Shown here: in pieces, positions 23,225-34,649 of the stretch
Layout: each line of letters begins with the position of its first letter
Numbering within the stretch: the stretch's first letter is position 1
Assembly (NCBI GenBank): GCA_963682025.1
Contig: OY821517.1
Span: 24,781,620 to 24,845,619 of the forward strand
Source of the DNA: Cordilura impudica
Taxonomy: Eukaryota; Arthropoda; Insecta; Diptera; Scathophagidae
Direction: 5' to 3'
Length of the DNA: 64,000 nucleotides
The notes under the pieces: generated by a model
The model's input: the letters and a program-made list of their open reading frames with translations, nothing else
Database searches by the model: none
Told to the model about the DNA's origin: nothing
Position numbers and translations under genes: made by a program

Positions 23225-23795
23225 GCCTAAATGAAACTTGAGTGGCAGGACTAGGTCGAAAAATGGTACGATCCTACCATATTTAGTAGAGACACTTATT
23301 TTTTGCAAACACACATACAAACCAAATTTCAAAAAAATCTGCGCAAAATTTTTGTTTTTCATAGATTTAAGTGAAGATCGGGAAGAAGCGTTATATGGGG
23401 CCTATGACTAAGATTACTGGCAGTAATAAAGACACAGAAACCAAATTTTGCCGGAATCTATATGATAACTTGGATCTTATCGCAATTTAAGTCGATCTCA
23501 TAGAGGTCATTTGCAAGGTGACTAGGTCTGAACATGCACCGATTTTCGTCAATTTTAATAGCGTTCGTTTCGACTGACTGGCGAAAGTTTATATACTAAA
23601 TTTGATTAAAATGTATTCATATTTGCGACTTGTAGTTGGATTACAAGGACACACAGACGGACGGACAGACAGAGAAATGGACGGATGGATGGATAAGGCT
23701 GGATGGATAAGGTGGGTTTTGATCAAATATTTTTGGTTGTTACAAACATCAGCACATGCTCATTATACCCTCACCACATTAAATCTAGGAGGGAA
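23225..23795 (-). repeat. (ACGG)n-core fly repeat, partial copy
   Basis: It contains GACTAGGTCGAAAAATGG, GAAGATCGGGAAG, GGTCATTTGCA, CTGAACATGCACCGATTTTC and a (GACG)n-like run at 23655-23690. The end reads AAATATTTTTGGTTGTTACA. The open frame that starts at 23602 begins in this repeat and runs into mariner sequence. Confidence 0.75.
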
Positions 23796-23849
23796 AAAAC
23801 AGACGTTTTTTAATATTTTAGCAATAGTGAACGCTCGAGGTAAATTTGT

Positions 23850-24204
23850 AAAAATTAAAAAAAAAATATATCACCGTTATGTGAACCAACACTTTCATTT
23901 GAACGGTCTTAGTACAATTAATATCAAAGTCAAACTAGATTATACTCTCGGGAAGTCTGTTCCTTCGTTTAAAATAAGTAAAAGAAAATGGAAATCAAAC
24001 CAGGATATGCCAGAAATAGGGAAGAAAATCCACAAAATGGTTTTGGATGACCGTCGAAGGAAAGTGATCAAACTAGCAGACGTAATAGACATTTCGAAAT
24101 CTCAATGTTTCGATATTCTATCAAGCATCGTCGATGTGACACATACAAACAAATTTTCACTAATACCACCACAATGCTTGATGGTGAATTTGATAAGTGT
24201 ATAG
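23850..24204 (+). pseudogene. Mariner transposase N-terminal fragment
   Basis: The readable part has YHRYVNQHFHLNGLSTINIK, SVPSFKISKRKW, then KKIHKMVLDDRRRKVIKLAD followed by VIDISKSQCFDILSS. This is the paired helix-turn-helix region of a mariner transposase. A deletion removes the usual linker between the two halves, and the catalytic domain is missing. A second copy of this type is at 50.47-50.99 kb. Confidence 0.78.
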
Positions 24205-24267
24205 TGCCCTTTAGGCTAGCTAGTGCCGATATGGATATGTATGTGAGTAAATAAAAATCTACACATC

Positions 24268-24420
24268 CCCGTCATCATTTCGAAGATTGTTTTAAAAAAA
24301 AAAACCTTATTGTGTCTTCTTCGAGCACTTTTGATGATTAAAAACTATTAGAGAAAGATTTTAAACTGATTTTTGCTTACGCTTAGAAAGTGATTTATAG
24401 AAAAATGTGATTAAATATGA
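24268..24420. repeat. Unclassified ~150 bp repeat (pair with 35893-36055)
   Basis: GAAGATTGTTTTA, ACTTCTTCGAnCACTTTTGA and GTGATTTAT appear in the same order at 24280-24400 and 35905-36040. The rest of 24421-25264 is AT-rich without a recognised feature. Confidence 0.55.
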
Positions 24421-25264
24421 CTCAAAAATAAGTCGAAAGTGATCAGAAAACCGGGTAAAAAAGACTCCCAAGAAATGTCGCTTTTGTGATCAGCAAAAGA
24501 GCGCATTTATGCCTGTTTTAATAGAGCAGAATAGTCAAAAAAGACTCCGCATGATCATTTATTTCATAAAATGCTTACTGGGATTTTAGTCACTATCTGT
24601 AGAAACATATTTTTTAAGAAAATAAATCTGCTTACAATTTCAATATTATTTAGCAGAAAAATAAGAAAGTAGTATTATAATACAGCGTAATGATGAATTG
24701 TACTTCTCAATTAGTTTATTTTTAATGATACATTAGAAGTTCGGTTTGTGCTAAGAAAACCATGAATACATGTTTCCCATGGCGAGACTTAATCATTGCA
24801 CGTGCATAAACTTTTTGGTAGTCCGGGAATGGCGTTTGCCTCCATCTCGACATTAAATAACAAATTTTAAAACTATATTATAATTAAGGCGAATTAAATA
24901 TTTGCCTTTGAAAACAATTGAATATCGTGATTTGTTTATTTTGTTTGGGATCCAAAATTGTCGAAATTTCAAAGCGATATTTTTCCAGTTTTAGTGTTTT
25001 TTTTTTAACATCAGTGACCCAAATCTGACAAAAGAAAAAGTATTTTTTTTTAAGTGCCATTTTTTACAGGCTAAATATTTTATGTTTCACCACTACTTTT
25101 GAATGCAAGTATGCAGAGTTTATATGATGTACTAAAAAGATAACCATTAAAGTCATACTATATTCTGCAACTCTAAAAATTCCATAATTTCGTATATATA
25201 AATTAATATAACGATTTATTTTTAATATGCGCTTATTGTGGATATACAATACGGAATGTATATA

Positions 25265-25629
25265 TCTATAATATTAATAGGCTATGCGATTTCTTGTGAC
25301 CGATGTTTTGTTCTATCGTTTTATCACGATTTTGACCAAGCGTATATTATTTGAAAGGCGTTTCTTTTTTGCCGTTTTGCAGATTAACAGATTTTTAAAT
25401 TTTTTCTTTTATTTTGAGTTAATTGCATTTAAAGTTGCTACTAACACATATATAAAATTACACATATGATATGTGTGTTTTCTTAAATTTGTTAATGTGT
25501 TTGGTAATGAGTTTGTTATCTTAATTCACAATAATAATAAACCATAAAAGCGTTGGTTTGTGAATTGGCTAAGTTTAAAAAAAACTGCCTAGAAATTGCA
25601 CTCGAATTTCTAGCGCTGGAATCTGCTAG
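25265..25629 (+). mobile_element. Non-autonomous Helitron-like element, copy 3
   Basis: Starts A|TCTATAATATTAATAGG and ends GGAATCTGCTAG|T. The subterminal hairpin is TGCACTCGAATTTCTAGCGC. Length 365 bp. Confidence 0.85.
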
Positions 25630-26015
25630 TATATATTATTTAGATTATTTTGACATTTGCAACAGTAGTATGTATCATCTTGTGATGTTATAAAAATCCC
25701 AGAATATTGATTTCATATATATATATATATATTTTATTAATATATGTATGTATATGTAAATAATACAACATCGAAAGTTATTGTTGTTTTTTTTTTTTTT
25801 TTAATATATTAATACATAAGAAAAATATAAAAAAGTTATATGCACATATTACGAAAAGAATATGTTAATTTTTTTTATTAATAACTAGGTAGTTTAGCAT
25901 TATTTGCTTTTGATATAGGTTAATTTTTATATTATTACTAAAACGACCACAAAAACAACAAGTACAGCTATGACAAAAATACAAAATTTCGAATAACAAA
26001 TCAGAAAAACATATC
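25630..26015. other. AT-rich DNA with (TA)n and poly-T tracts
   Basis: An alternating TA run lies at 25715-25735 and a long T run at 25785-25802. No gene or repeat family is recognised. Confidence 0.4.
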
Positions 26016-26490
26016 TTTATTATTTTTTTACCTTTTCAGTGATTTCTCGGGACCTATGAGACCGATTGTCATGATTTAAAAAACGAAACCTGCTCATGAT
26101 GTAATTGAATCATTCTCACTGCAATCGAGCGTCCTAGCTGTCTTATTGAGGGCTTGATCGTGACAAGAACAACTTAGATAATCATATTGTTTCAAGACTT
26201 TTTTTACTTCATCGTTGGATTCTCGGGACCTAATCAACCAATGCGGACGATTTTAAATAGCAAATTTCTCAGGACATTAGTGACTCATTTTTAATGCAAT
26301 CGAGCACTCTAGCTGACTGATTGAAGTCGTGATCGTGATTCCCACAGACGGACAGACGGACACCGCTATATACACTCCGCGTGTTATAAGGATCACAAAT
26401 CTATATATTTTATGGGGTCCAGATTTTTTTCTAATTATTAAAAACGGACTGACAAACTTATATATACGCTCTGCTCACTGGAGTAGAGGG
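26016..26490 (+). repeat. Fly interspersed repeat with duplicated internal unit
   Basis: Two ~190-bp units begin TCTCGGGACCTA and include CTTGATCGTGA or GTCGTGATCGTGA. They are followed by CCACAGACGGACAGACGGAC, ACACTCCGCGTGTTATAAGG, ATTTTATGGGGTCC and GGAGTAGAGGGTATAAT. A single-unit copy is split by the transposon at 38.12-41.24 kb, so this copy acts as an empty-site reference. Confidence 0.7.
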
Positions 26491-26639
26491 TATAATAAAG
26501 CCGAATTATTATTCTTTTTTTATTTAGCTGTACCCCACAAGCTCGGCCCGGCAGGCTCTTCTTAAGATTCACTGCAAATGTCATCAAGATTGGTCCAGCT
26601 ATTTTGGAGAACATACCGGACATACATGCATCCATTTTT

Positions 26640-27062
26640 AAAAATATAGAACCACTATGTGGTCAGGATATAATGAGTTTGTGCTGATGTTTGTAATTAC
26701 TAAAAATATTTGACATAGACCCATCTTTTATTATACCGATCGACTGAGAATCACTTTCTAAGTTGATGTAGCGAAGTCCGTCCGTCTGTCCGTCCTACCG
26801 TCTGTCTGTCCATATAAACACTATAATCAAATTACAGTTCGCAAATATGGATATATTTTGATAAATTTAGTATATAAGCTTCTATCGGCCATAGGATGAA
26901 CGCTATTGAAATGAGAGAAAATCGGTTCATGTTCAGATCTAGTGCCCATACAAATTACCCCTAGGAGATCGACGTAAATTGCCATAATATCCAAATTATC
27001 ATATAGATCTTGGTCAAATTGTGTTTATGTATGTTTATTACATTCATTAAATGGGATTGTAT
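26640..27062 (+). repeat. (TCCG)n-core fly repeat, partial copy
   Basis: It opens with AACCACTATGTGGTCAGGAT and carries TTATACCGATCGACTGAGAA, a (TCCG) run at 26775-26800, TTGATAAATTTAGTATATAA and ATCGGCCATAGGATGAACGC. It stops after GTTTATTACATTCATTAA. Confidence 0.8.
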
Positions 27063-28625
27063 CTTCAGAGGATATCTATTGAAAATGGATAGAGGAACAA
27101 GTTTTAAATACACGGCTGTCATTTGTTGTTGATGAGAGGGATTCTCTAATTATCTACATCATCTAATAGTGTATTAACTATAGTGCACGAAATAGAGATA
27201 CTTTTTTTACTTCTGTCTTCCCATTTTAAATTTTTTTCATGTGCAACAGCTTTCCGTTACTTATTTAAATATATTAATATTGGTTCATTTTCGGATCTAT
27301 ATGAAACCAAAATCTTCGTGAAACCAAAATCTTCCTCAAATTTAAATTTTCCAACGACTTTACTCCTTTACACCACTGTGACCTGACATGAAACTGATGG
27401 TTTGTTTTTAGCAAGACTTGTTGGTATTTTTTGTTGTTATTGCATTTGTCATAGTGTTTTTTTTTTTATTTATATTTTTTTAGTTAACATAAAAACTACA
27501 TGACATTTACAAATTGTACTTAACGCTTAAAACGCTAAAGCAGGAAAATTGTTTTTTCTCTGTCTCTCTCTCTCTCTCTCTAAAATATTTGAAAACTAGA
27601 AAGTAAATGTGAATGAATGGTTTACTTGAAAGATTGAATGCACTGTTGACTGCAGCCATAAGTAACACGTTTAGCTTCATGGCTGCTCTAAATGCTGTGA
27701 ATGCGAGTGTAAATGTTCTGAAATGACTGTGAAAAGTCCCAAATCCTCAAAGTGCAATGTAGCATTAAAGGATGCATGGTAATGCGGAAAAAACACATAG
27801 CAGCTACCGGGGAACATAGTGAAAAAACACATACAAATTATATTTCATGTATTAGAAACGGAAGTTGCGCTGTTCTCAATTTGTTCGCTTGTTCGTTTTT
27901 TTTTTAATCATAGAAATTAAATTGTTATCTTGCGTAGAAAACGCATTCATTTTTAAACTATTAAACAAGTTAAGGAATATTTGGAAAATGTTTTATTTTA
28001 GTTCACTAGTTTCCATAATATAATAAAGTTTCTAGGTCATATTGTAACTTTTGGTTTGTGCGTAAAAGAGAAAAAATTTTAAATCATTTTATATAAATCC
28101 ATTAAAAAAATAAAACTTTTTTCATAACATTTTGATTTATGGTAAATTGGTTTGGGGGAAGTTTTTTTTTTTTTTTATTATTATTTCAAACAGGATACGA
28201 GTATAAGTTGGTAAACTGATTTTTTGTATTAAAAGTTTTTAACAAATTTATTCGTTTTAGTCAGTTGTGTTCAAAAAAAAAAAACAGAAAAAATATATAA
28301 AATTGAAATGAGGGAGCATTATTGTTCATCGCACAACAATTAGTTATGTCTTCTGGGATTTTAATGAAATCCATCATAAGTATTATAAGTTGGCAGAGTC
28401 TAATATTTTCGACTCGAATATCGTTCGGATTTTAATATATAACACCTTAAAAAATGGGAAATATTCTAAAAAAATTCACAAACGTTTGCTTACAAAGTCA
28501 TCCAAATATTTCCTTTTAAATGGTCTACATATCGATATTTAGTATTATAACGTCAAAAGTAATTTTTAGGGTTTGAGTTTAAAGCACCAGCTCTGAAACA
28601 CATTTTTTTTATTCTAAAAAATATA
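27063..28625. other. No gene recognised; (TC)n microsatellite at ~27553-27581
   Basis: AT-rich single-copy-looking DNA. A CT run lies at 27553-27581 and poly-T tracts at 27458, 27896 and 28163. The 67-residue frame at 27183-27386 has no recognisable domain. Confidence 0.4.
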
Positions 28626-28991
28626 TCTATAATATTAATAGGCTAGGCGATTTCTTGTGACCGATGTTTTGTTCTACCGTTTTATCCCGATTTTGACCAA
28701 ACCTACATTATTTGAAAGGTATTTCTTTTTAGCCGTTTTGCAGATTTACAGATTTTAAAATTTTTCTCTTTATTTTGAATAAATTGCATTTAAAGTTGCT
28801 ACTAACATATACATAAAATTATACATATGTTAGTGTGTTTTATTAAATTTGTTAGTGTGTTTGTTAATGAGTTTGTTATCTTCATTCACAATAGTAATAA
28901 ACCATAAATGTGCTGGTTTGTGAATTGGCTAATTTGAAAAATAAAGTTGGGTAGAAATTGCACTCGACTTTTGAGCACTGGAATCTGCTAG
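28626..28991 (+). mobile_element. Non-autonomous Helitron-like element, copy 4
   Basis: Starts A|TCTATAATATTAATAGGCTA and ends GGAATCTGCTAG|T. The subterminal hairpin is GCACTCGACTTTTGAGCAC. Length 366 bp. Confidence 0.85.
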
Positions 28992-29111
28992 TAATAATTA
29001 TTGTGAAAAACTTCAAAGTAAAGCCTCATTCCGTTTCAGAGTTCATATGAAAAATCTGTGGCATTGAACTCAGCACCGCAAAATATGAGCTTTGACCTTT
29101 TAATATAAAAT

Positions 29112-29527
29112 ATATCGCACCTGTACATCTAAAGTGAGTCAACTCAAAATATTTCAATTTTCACTTTTTGCAAAAAAACGATACACAGTGGTCATATCTA
29201 TCCACTGTAAAAATCTTACATCGGGGTTTCTAGTCTTTCGCAAAAAAAAAAATGCAGTTGTAACCCTCTTTGTTTTATAAGAGTAGCTTCTTTAGAATCC
29301 ACTAAGAAGACATATTTTGAGCTGCACCCAAAAAAACTTATTATTTTTGATGATCACTGAAAAAATCGCAAAAACAACTACTGTTGTATACTTATTATTT
29401 GTAATTCTTTACAATGAAACAACTGTTTTTAAATTTTATAGTAAATATTAAGAAACAACCGTTTTTTGCCGTTACTGAAAAATTGTAAATTTTGAGTTGA
29501 CTCACTTTATAGGTACAGGTGCGATAT
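29112..29527. mobile_element. Small MITE with ~38-bp TIRs
   Basis: The left end reads ATATCGCACCTGTACATC then TAAAGTGAGTCAACTCAAAA. The right end on the other strand reads ATATCGCACCTGTACCTA then TAAAGTGAGTCAACTCAAAA. The ~416 bp interior is AT-rich and non-coding. No clear target duplication beyond TAT. Confidence 0.78.
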
Positions 29528-29980
29528 GTATGCATACCATTTTTGAGTGTTGTACAGTTTAAAAGTTATGGGTGACTTTGTATGGGCAGTTATGTGAAAT
29601 TTTGGCATTATCGCTCAGTTCAATGCTTCATATTTTGCAAACCAAAAGGGTCTTGAGGCCGAAAGTTTATGATTTCTTGATCATTGAAATCGAACATGAC
29701 AAATCCGAAATTATATGCCAAATATTTGTTTAATTAAAAGAGCATCGAATTATCTTCGCAATTTACCCTTCATTACACAAAACCCTATATTATCAATTAG
29801 AGGGTGACCCAATAAAAATTAATTGAATTTTTTTTCTGGTTCATATTTTCAGCAACATGTATATTAAAACATTCTAAGAAAATCACCAAAGAAAGTATGG
29901 GTCTAAAATGAAAACCTAGCTCCCGCCGAGAGACATGAAGATTTTTATTTTTTTTTTTTTATACGAATTTTAATTTTTAT

Positions 29981-30835
29981 CAGAGTTCAGAAAAAAACAC
30001 ACACTGAATAAAAAACTCGTACATATATGTAAACAAACATAGCTCAGACCAACAAACACATATTTTTATTTTGATATCTATTATGTGTGTTTTTACATTT
30101 TGTATAGTGCCGAACACAATCATGACTGTGTTTCGTTTTAATATTTCGTTATCTACACGAACATTTTTCTATCACGTATTTTTGTTTCGAACACATATAA
30201 ACCACACAGATTCGAGTGCAGCTTTATTTTAAGTTCGTGTTCTTGCACGTGTACTGCTAAAAAACAGAACATGTTCTTGAACGCGTACATCTAAAAATTA
30301 AAAATTAAAAAAACAAAATTAAGTCATAAACAACATATAAAATTTCTCTGTTTTCTATTTTATTACTATCTTTTTTTTTAATTTTTTTTTTTTCATTATT
30401 GTTAATATTATTTTTATTTTTTTATAACTTCTAATGAATTATTTTAGATTTTTTTTAATAAATTTGGATGAAACAATTTTTGTCGTTATTATAGGGGCGT
30501 ATCAGATTTTTCGATCGCGAGTGAATAGGGTTTTAATTTTTAGATTTATGCGTTCAAGAACATGTTCTGTTTTTTTAGCAGTACACGTGCAAGAAAACGA
30601 ACTTAAAATAAAGCTACACTCGAATCTGTGTGGTTTATGTGTGTTCGAAAAAAAAAATTACGTGACAGAAACATCTTCGTCTAGGTAACGAAATATTAAA
30701 ACGCAACACAGTCATGTTTGTGTTCGGCACCGTACAAAATTTAGAAACACACATAATTGATATGAAAATAAAAATATGTGTTGGCTGCTTTAGACAGAAC
30801 ATTGTGTGTTTGATGTGTGTATTTTCTGAACCTTG
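29981..30835. mobile_element. hAT-type foldback MITE, copy H2, with 8-bp TSD
   Basis: The target duplication ATTTTTAT lies at 29973-29980 and 30836-30843. Ends are CAGAGTTCAGAAAA and, on the other strand, CAAGGTTCAGAAAA. The arms match copy H1 (ACTCGTACATATATGTAAAC, CATGACTGTGTTTCG, AACACATATAAACCACACAG). The 84-residue frame at 30434-30688 is an artefact of the arm. Confidence 0.9.
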
Positions 30836-31776
30836 ATTTTTATACGAATTACAAATTATGTATACAATTCAGTAGTCTGCTATGAAAGTTATCAACAAAG
30901 AGCAATTAAAATTCAATATTATTAATAGTTCTAGTCACTGTAGAAGTTTACCGTTAATGCATTTTATAAAAACGTCGTGCTAAACATTTGTTTTGATTGA
31001 TTTATGCACTTGATAGTTAACTTTCAAAAAGTAAGCGTGTGTTAATTTCTTTTTTAAAAAACTTTTCACGTTAAATTACCGAATCATCAGCGATGTCAAC
31101 TGACTTTTCCGGGTCAAGTTTTCTGACTAATCACAACGCTAGTATTATTGGTATGCCAAGTAAACTTAGTGAATTAAATTTGCCAAGCTATCGTGATGTT
31201 TTAAAGTATCATTTTTTCTTAAGTGATCGCGAAAAAGAAAAACCAAAAAAACCACACTGGTATGCAAAATTTTCTCCGATAATTGCAAACAAAATAATTG
31301 AAATTTGGGAAAAAAATTAATATGTGCATGATAAATAGAAAAATCATTTAAAAAAAAAAATAAATAAATTTCTCAACAAATACCATTAAGAGGTAAAAAC
31401 ATATCAAGAGGTAATATATTTTCAGAATTTGAGATATCGTTGAATGATGTATTTTATATCGGTAAATGCAATTGCAAAAAAAAACAATGCCATGCTCCTC
31501 TGGATTGATTCCTGATTCCCTCAAAGCATTCATGATTGTTAAATATAGTAGACCAACTGACCAGGGAACTCCCAGCTAGCTTAGATCCTTCGTATAGGTT
31601 CGACTCTTCACAAATAGATGTCGCTTCTAGAATCGAATTTGCAATGCCAGCAAAATGGGACCTTACGCTAAGAGATACGATACAATTAATTTTGCTATGA
31701 TGTGTGATAGATTCGGCATTTCAGACAGCTTTATTTAAAGACATTGGCTTTACTGATCAAAATGGGGAACCAATTA

Positions 31777-32103
31777 TCTATAATATTAATAGGCTAGGCT
31801 AGGCGATTTCTTGTGACTGATGTTTTGTTCTACCGTTTTATCTCGATTTTGACCAAGCGTATATTATTTGAAAGGTATTTCTTTTTAGCCGATTTGCAGA
31901 TTTACAGATTTTTTAATTTTTTCCTTTGTTTTGAGTAAATTGCATTTAAAGTTGCTACTAACATATACATAAAATTATACAATGCTATGTGTTAATGTGT
32001 TTGTAATAAAAATGAATTTGTTTTCATTAAATTGTCTTTATTTAATGAAAAAATAAAATTTCCTTGAATTTGCACTCGAATTACGAGGGCTGGAATCTGC
32101 TAG
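31777..32103 (+). mobile_element. Non-autonomous Helitron-like element, copy 5 (inside transposase)
   Basis: Starts A|TCTATAATATTAATAGGCTA and ends GGAATCTGCTAG|T at 32103. The hairpin is GCACTCGAATTACGAGGGC. Length 327 bp. Removing it exactly joins GEPI on the left to IMDKSK on the right in one frame. Confidence 0.88.
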
Positions 32104-33039
32104 TTATGGATAAATCCAAAGTAGGTCGTGAAAAAATGAAAAGCAGGGAGTCCGTTCGTCGTATGCAAAACAATGATTAAGTCTTACTTGCTTTTTCTTT
32201 TGATGGCAGAAAAAATGATGCACTAACACGGGAAGAAATAAGTAGAAAATACAATCCGAGAGTCAAAAAAGAGTCTCATATAGTGATTGTAAAAGAACCG
32301 GGAAGCAAGTTGTTAGGTCATATAAAAGTTGACGCTGAGGACTGCAATCCTAAAAGGATGCAATTATGTGAGTTCTTCAAGGAAAAAAATTCTCACTTAC
32401 CAGCTTGATAGGTGTTTGCTGCGATGGGGAACCCACCAATACTGGAACTGAAAATGCAATTCTACGAAAGTTTGAAGTTTTGTTGAATAAACCATTACAT
32501 TGGTTTGTTTGTTTGTTGCATTTCAACGAATTCCCACTTCGCCATTTCTTTAATGCTTTAGAAAAATCTACTACTAGTGGACCACGCACTGCAAATGGGG
32601 CTTGGACGAAATTAATTGAGACCTGTGAACAACTTCCGGTAAGCATGCATTGATTTCATCAACGCTTAATGTAAGTCCCTTAAAAGTAAAACAAACACAT
32701 CGTTGTAGGCTTTACCTGATTTTTTACCGATTTTATTGGGAAATATGCCTCCACCTAGAAACGCTAAAGATGGAAAAGCTGTTTTTACTACGTCTTATAT
32801 CTTTATCGAATAGCAAAAGCTGTATCGAAAGGTTCGTGCCCAGCATGAAACCGGGGCAAATTGTTCATTCTCGCTGGTTAACAAAAGCTAGCAGACTTTT
32901 GCGGCTATATGTTGCAACTAGTATGCCTTCAACAAATTTAAAAATATTGGTTAACTTTATTACGAAAGCTTATGTACCGATGTATTTTAATGTAAAATTT
33001 TATAATTCAGTAGTATACGGCAGTGCGCTTTTATATAAA

Positions 33040-33396
33040 CTAGCAGATTCCAGCACTCGAAATTCGAGTGCAATCTTATTTTTCAACTTAGCCAATTTAC
33101 AAACCAACACTTTTTTGGTTTATTATTATTGTGAATGAAGATTACAAACTCATTAACAAACACATTAACAAATTTAATAAACACACACATAGCATATGTA
33201 TAATTTTATGTATGTGTTAGTAGCAACTTTAAATGCAATTTACTCAAAATAAATGAAAAATTTTAAAAATCTGTTAGTCTACAAAACGGTTAAAAAGAAA
33301 TATCTTTCAAATAATATACGTTTGGTCAAAATCGGGATAAAACGGTAGAACAAAACATCGGTCACAAGTAATCGCCTAGCCTATTAATATTATAGA
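33040..33396 (-). mobile_element. Non-autonomous Helitron-like element, copy 6 (inside transposase)
   Basis: It lies in reverse orientation, with CTAG at 33040-33043 preceded by A and the reversed start ending in TATAGA at 33396 followed by T. The palindrome GCACTCGAAATTCGAGTGC is perfect here. Removing it joins ALLYK to FINSTQF in frame. The open frame ending at 33138 is a fusion of transposase and this element. Confidence 0.88.
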
Positions 33397-34649
33397 TTTA
33401 TTAATTCAACGCAATTTTTGCCGCAAAATCTTCGGGACATTGTAAACGAAACGATAAAAAAAATGCATATTTCGCCCATCCGGAAAATATATTGTTAACA
33501 ATGCTTCTCGACGATAGGAAACCTGTCCGAGAAAGAGCCATTAACAAAATTTTGTATTGTCGTGAACAACTGTATGACTCAACTTAACTCAGGGCTTATA
33601 AAAAGCATCCCACTAATTTCAATTACACAGATTATATGGATTTAGTCGACTTAGATAATGACAACATACTATCTGAGCCTCCATTTACTGCAAGCATTCC
33701 ACACGAGCATCTGCTAGAGTATATTAAATCTGATGATGAACCACTGCCAGTTCCAGGAATTCCATTGCACATCCGAAGAACCGAGCGATGTGTGCAGTTG
33801 CTAACGCACCTATCACGACGAGTAATTGCAAAAAATCGTGGCAGTGACTTTAGAAAGTCGAACCCGAACATCCCGAATGGATTGTAAAAAAGTCTTAGAT
33901 TCTGTTGTTTAAATTACGAAATAAAATATTAATTAAAAAAAAAATTGTCATCCTCAAACTCTGCAGGCAAAATCCATTTAGAAGCATGCCAAAAACATTT
34001 AGAAAAGGTTTAACCAATGACCTTTGACTTTAAAAAAAAATGTGTTATACCATTTTGAAGGGGGTATCAATACCTATTTGAAACCTAACTGAGATCTGTA
34101 TCTTGAGTACTTTTTGAGATAGCAGCATTTATGTTAGAACACTCTTGTCAATTTTAAACGATTTTCCCCAATTTCCGAAATTCCATTATGTCTCTCGGCG
34201 GGAGCTACGTTTTAATTTTAGACCTATAGTTTCTTAGGCAAGTTTTCTTAGAATTTATTGTAGATTACGTTTTTGCTATACGCCTATTTACAAAAAAAAA
34301 AATTGACCCGCCCTACTCTCTTCAAACCGCTTATTTTCTCATATCATAGAACAAATTTTCAGTTTGCACATCCTCACTTACACAATGCAACACAAAATAT
34401 GGAAACTCCTTCTCGTGAGTGGTTTTCGAAGTACTTATCGAAACTAACAAAACCCCATTTTGGGTTTGGCCTATGTATATTTTGACTAACCTTAATTTTT
34501 CGAAAAACATGAAATTTTTCTTACGGCAACATCTCGGAAACCTATTGGAATTTTGTTTTCCTGTTATCGGCACAATTGTAGTTATAAGCCAGGAGAAAAA
34601 CAAACTAAGACGAAAAAACTGCATCTAGCTTTTTACTTCTTTTTTGACC

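Larger units (their letters stand above)
31093..33887 (+). pseudogene. Unclassified DDE-like transposase pseudogene, interrupted by two Helitron-like elements
   Basis: Pieces in order: 31093-31320 (LPSYRDVLKYHFFLSDREKE, ANKIIEIWEKN); a Cys motif KCNCKKKQCH near 31460-31490; IEFAMPAKWDL near 31630-31660. The first insertion follows (31777-32103). Then MDKSKVGREKM and FDGRKNDALTREE (candidate catalytic Asp), and after a frameshift IGVCCDGEPTNTGTENA (second Asp) and WFVCLLHFNEFPLRHFF. Next comes 32650-33039, the second insertion (33040-33396), then NILLTMLLDDRKPVRERA and RRTERCVQLLTHLSRRV. This order matches a repeated arthropod protein family without an established name, known to me only as uncharacterised. 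It is distantly like the transposase at 45.1-47.3 kb. Several stops and a frameshift show it is dead. Confidence 0.72.
29800..34315 (+). mobile_element. TIR DNA transposon with unclassified transposase, hit by three insertions
   Basis: Inverted ends of 120-150 bp: left has GAGGGTGACCCAAT, ATTCTAAGAAAA, GGTCTAAAAT and TAGCTCCCGCCGAGAGACAT (to about 29935). The right arm at about 34185-34310 carries the same blocks reversed, ending near GGGTCAATTT then TAGGGCGGGTC on the opposite strand. A transposase pseudogene lies inside. A hAT MITE sits just inside the left arm and two Helitron-like elements sit in the gene. The exact termini and target duplication are not resolved. Confidence 0.7.

Noticed and set aside
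23602..24204. Single 200-residue frame
   Set aside because: A fusion of a (ACGG)n repeat with a mariner N-terminal fragment; only the latter part has meaning.
32650..33138. 162-residue frame as one gene
   Set aside because: The last ~33 residues lie in the inserted Helitron-like element; only the first part belongs to the transposase.
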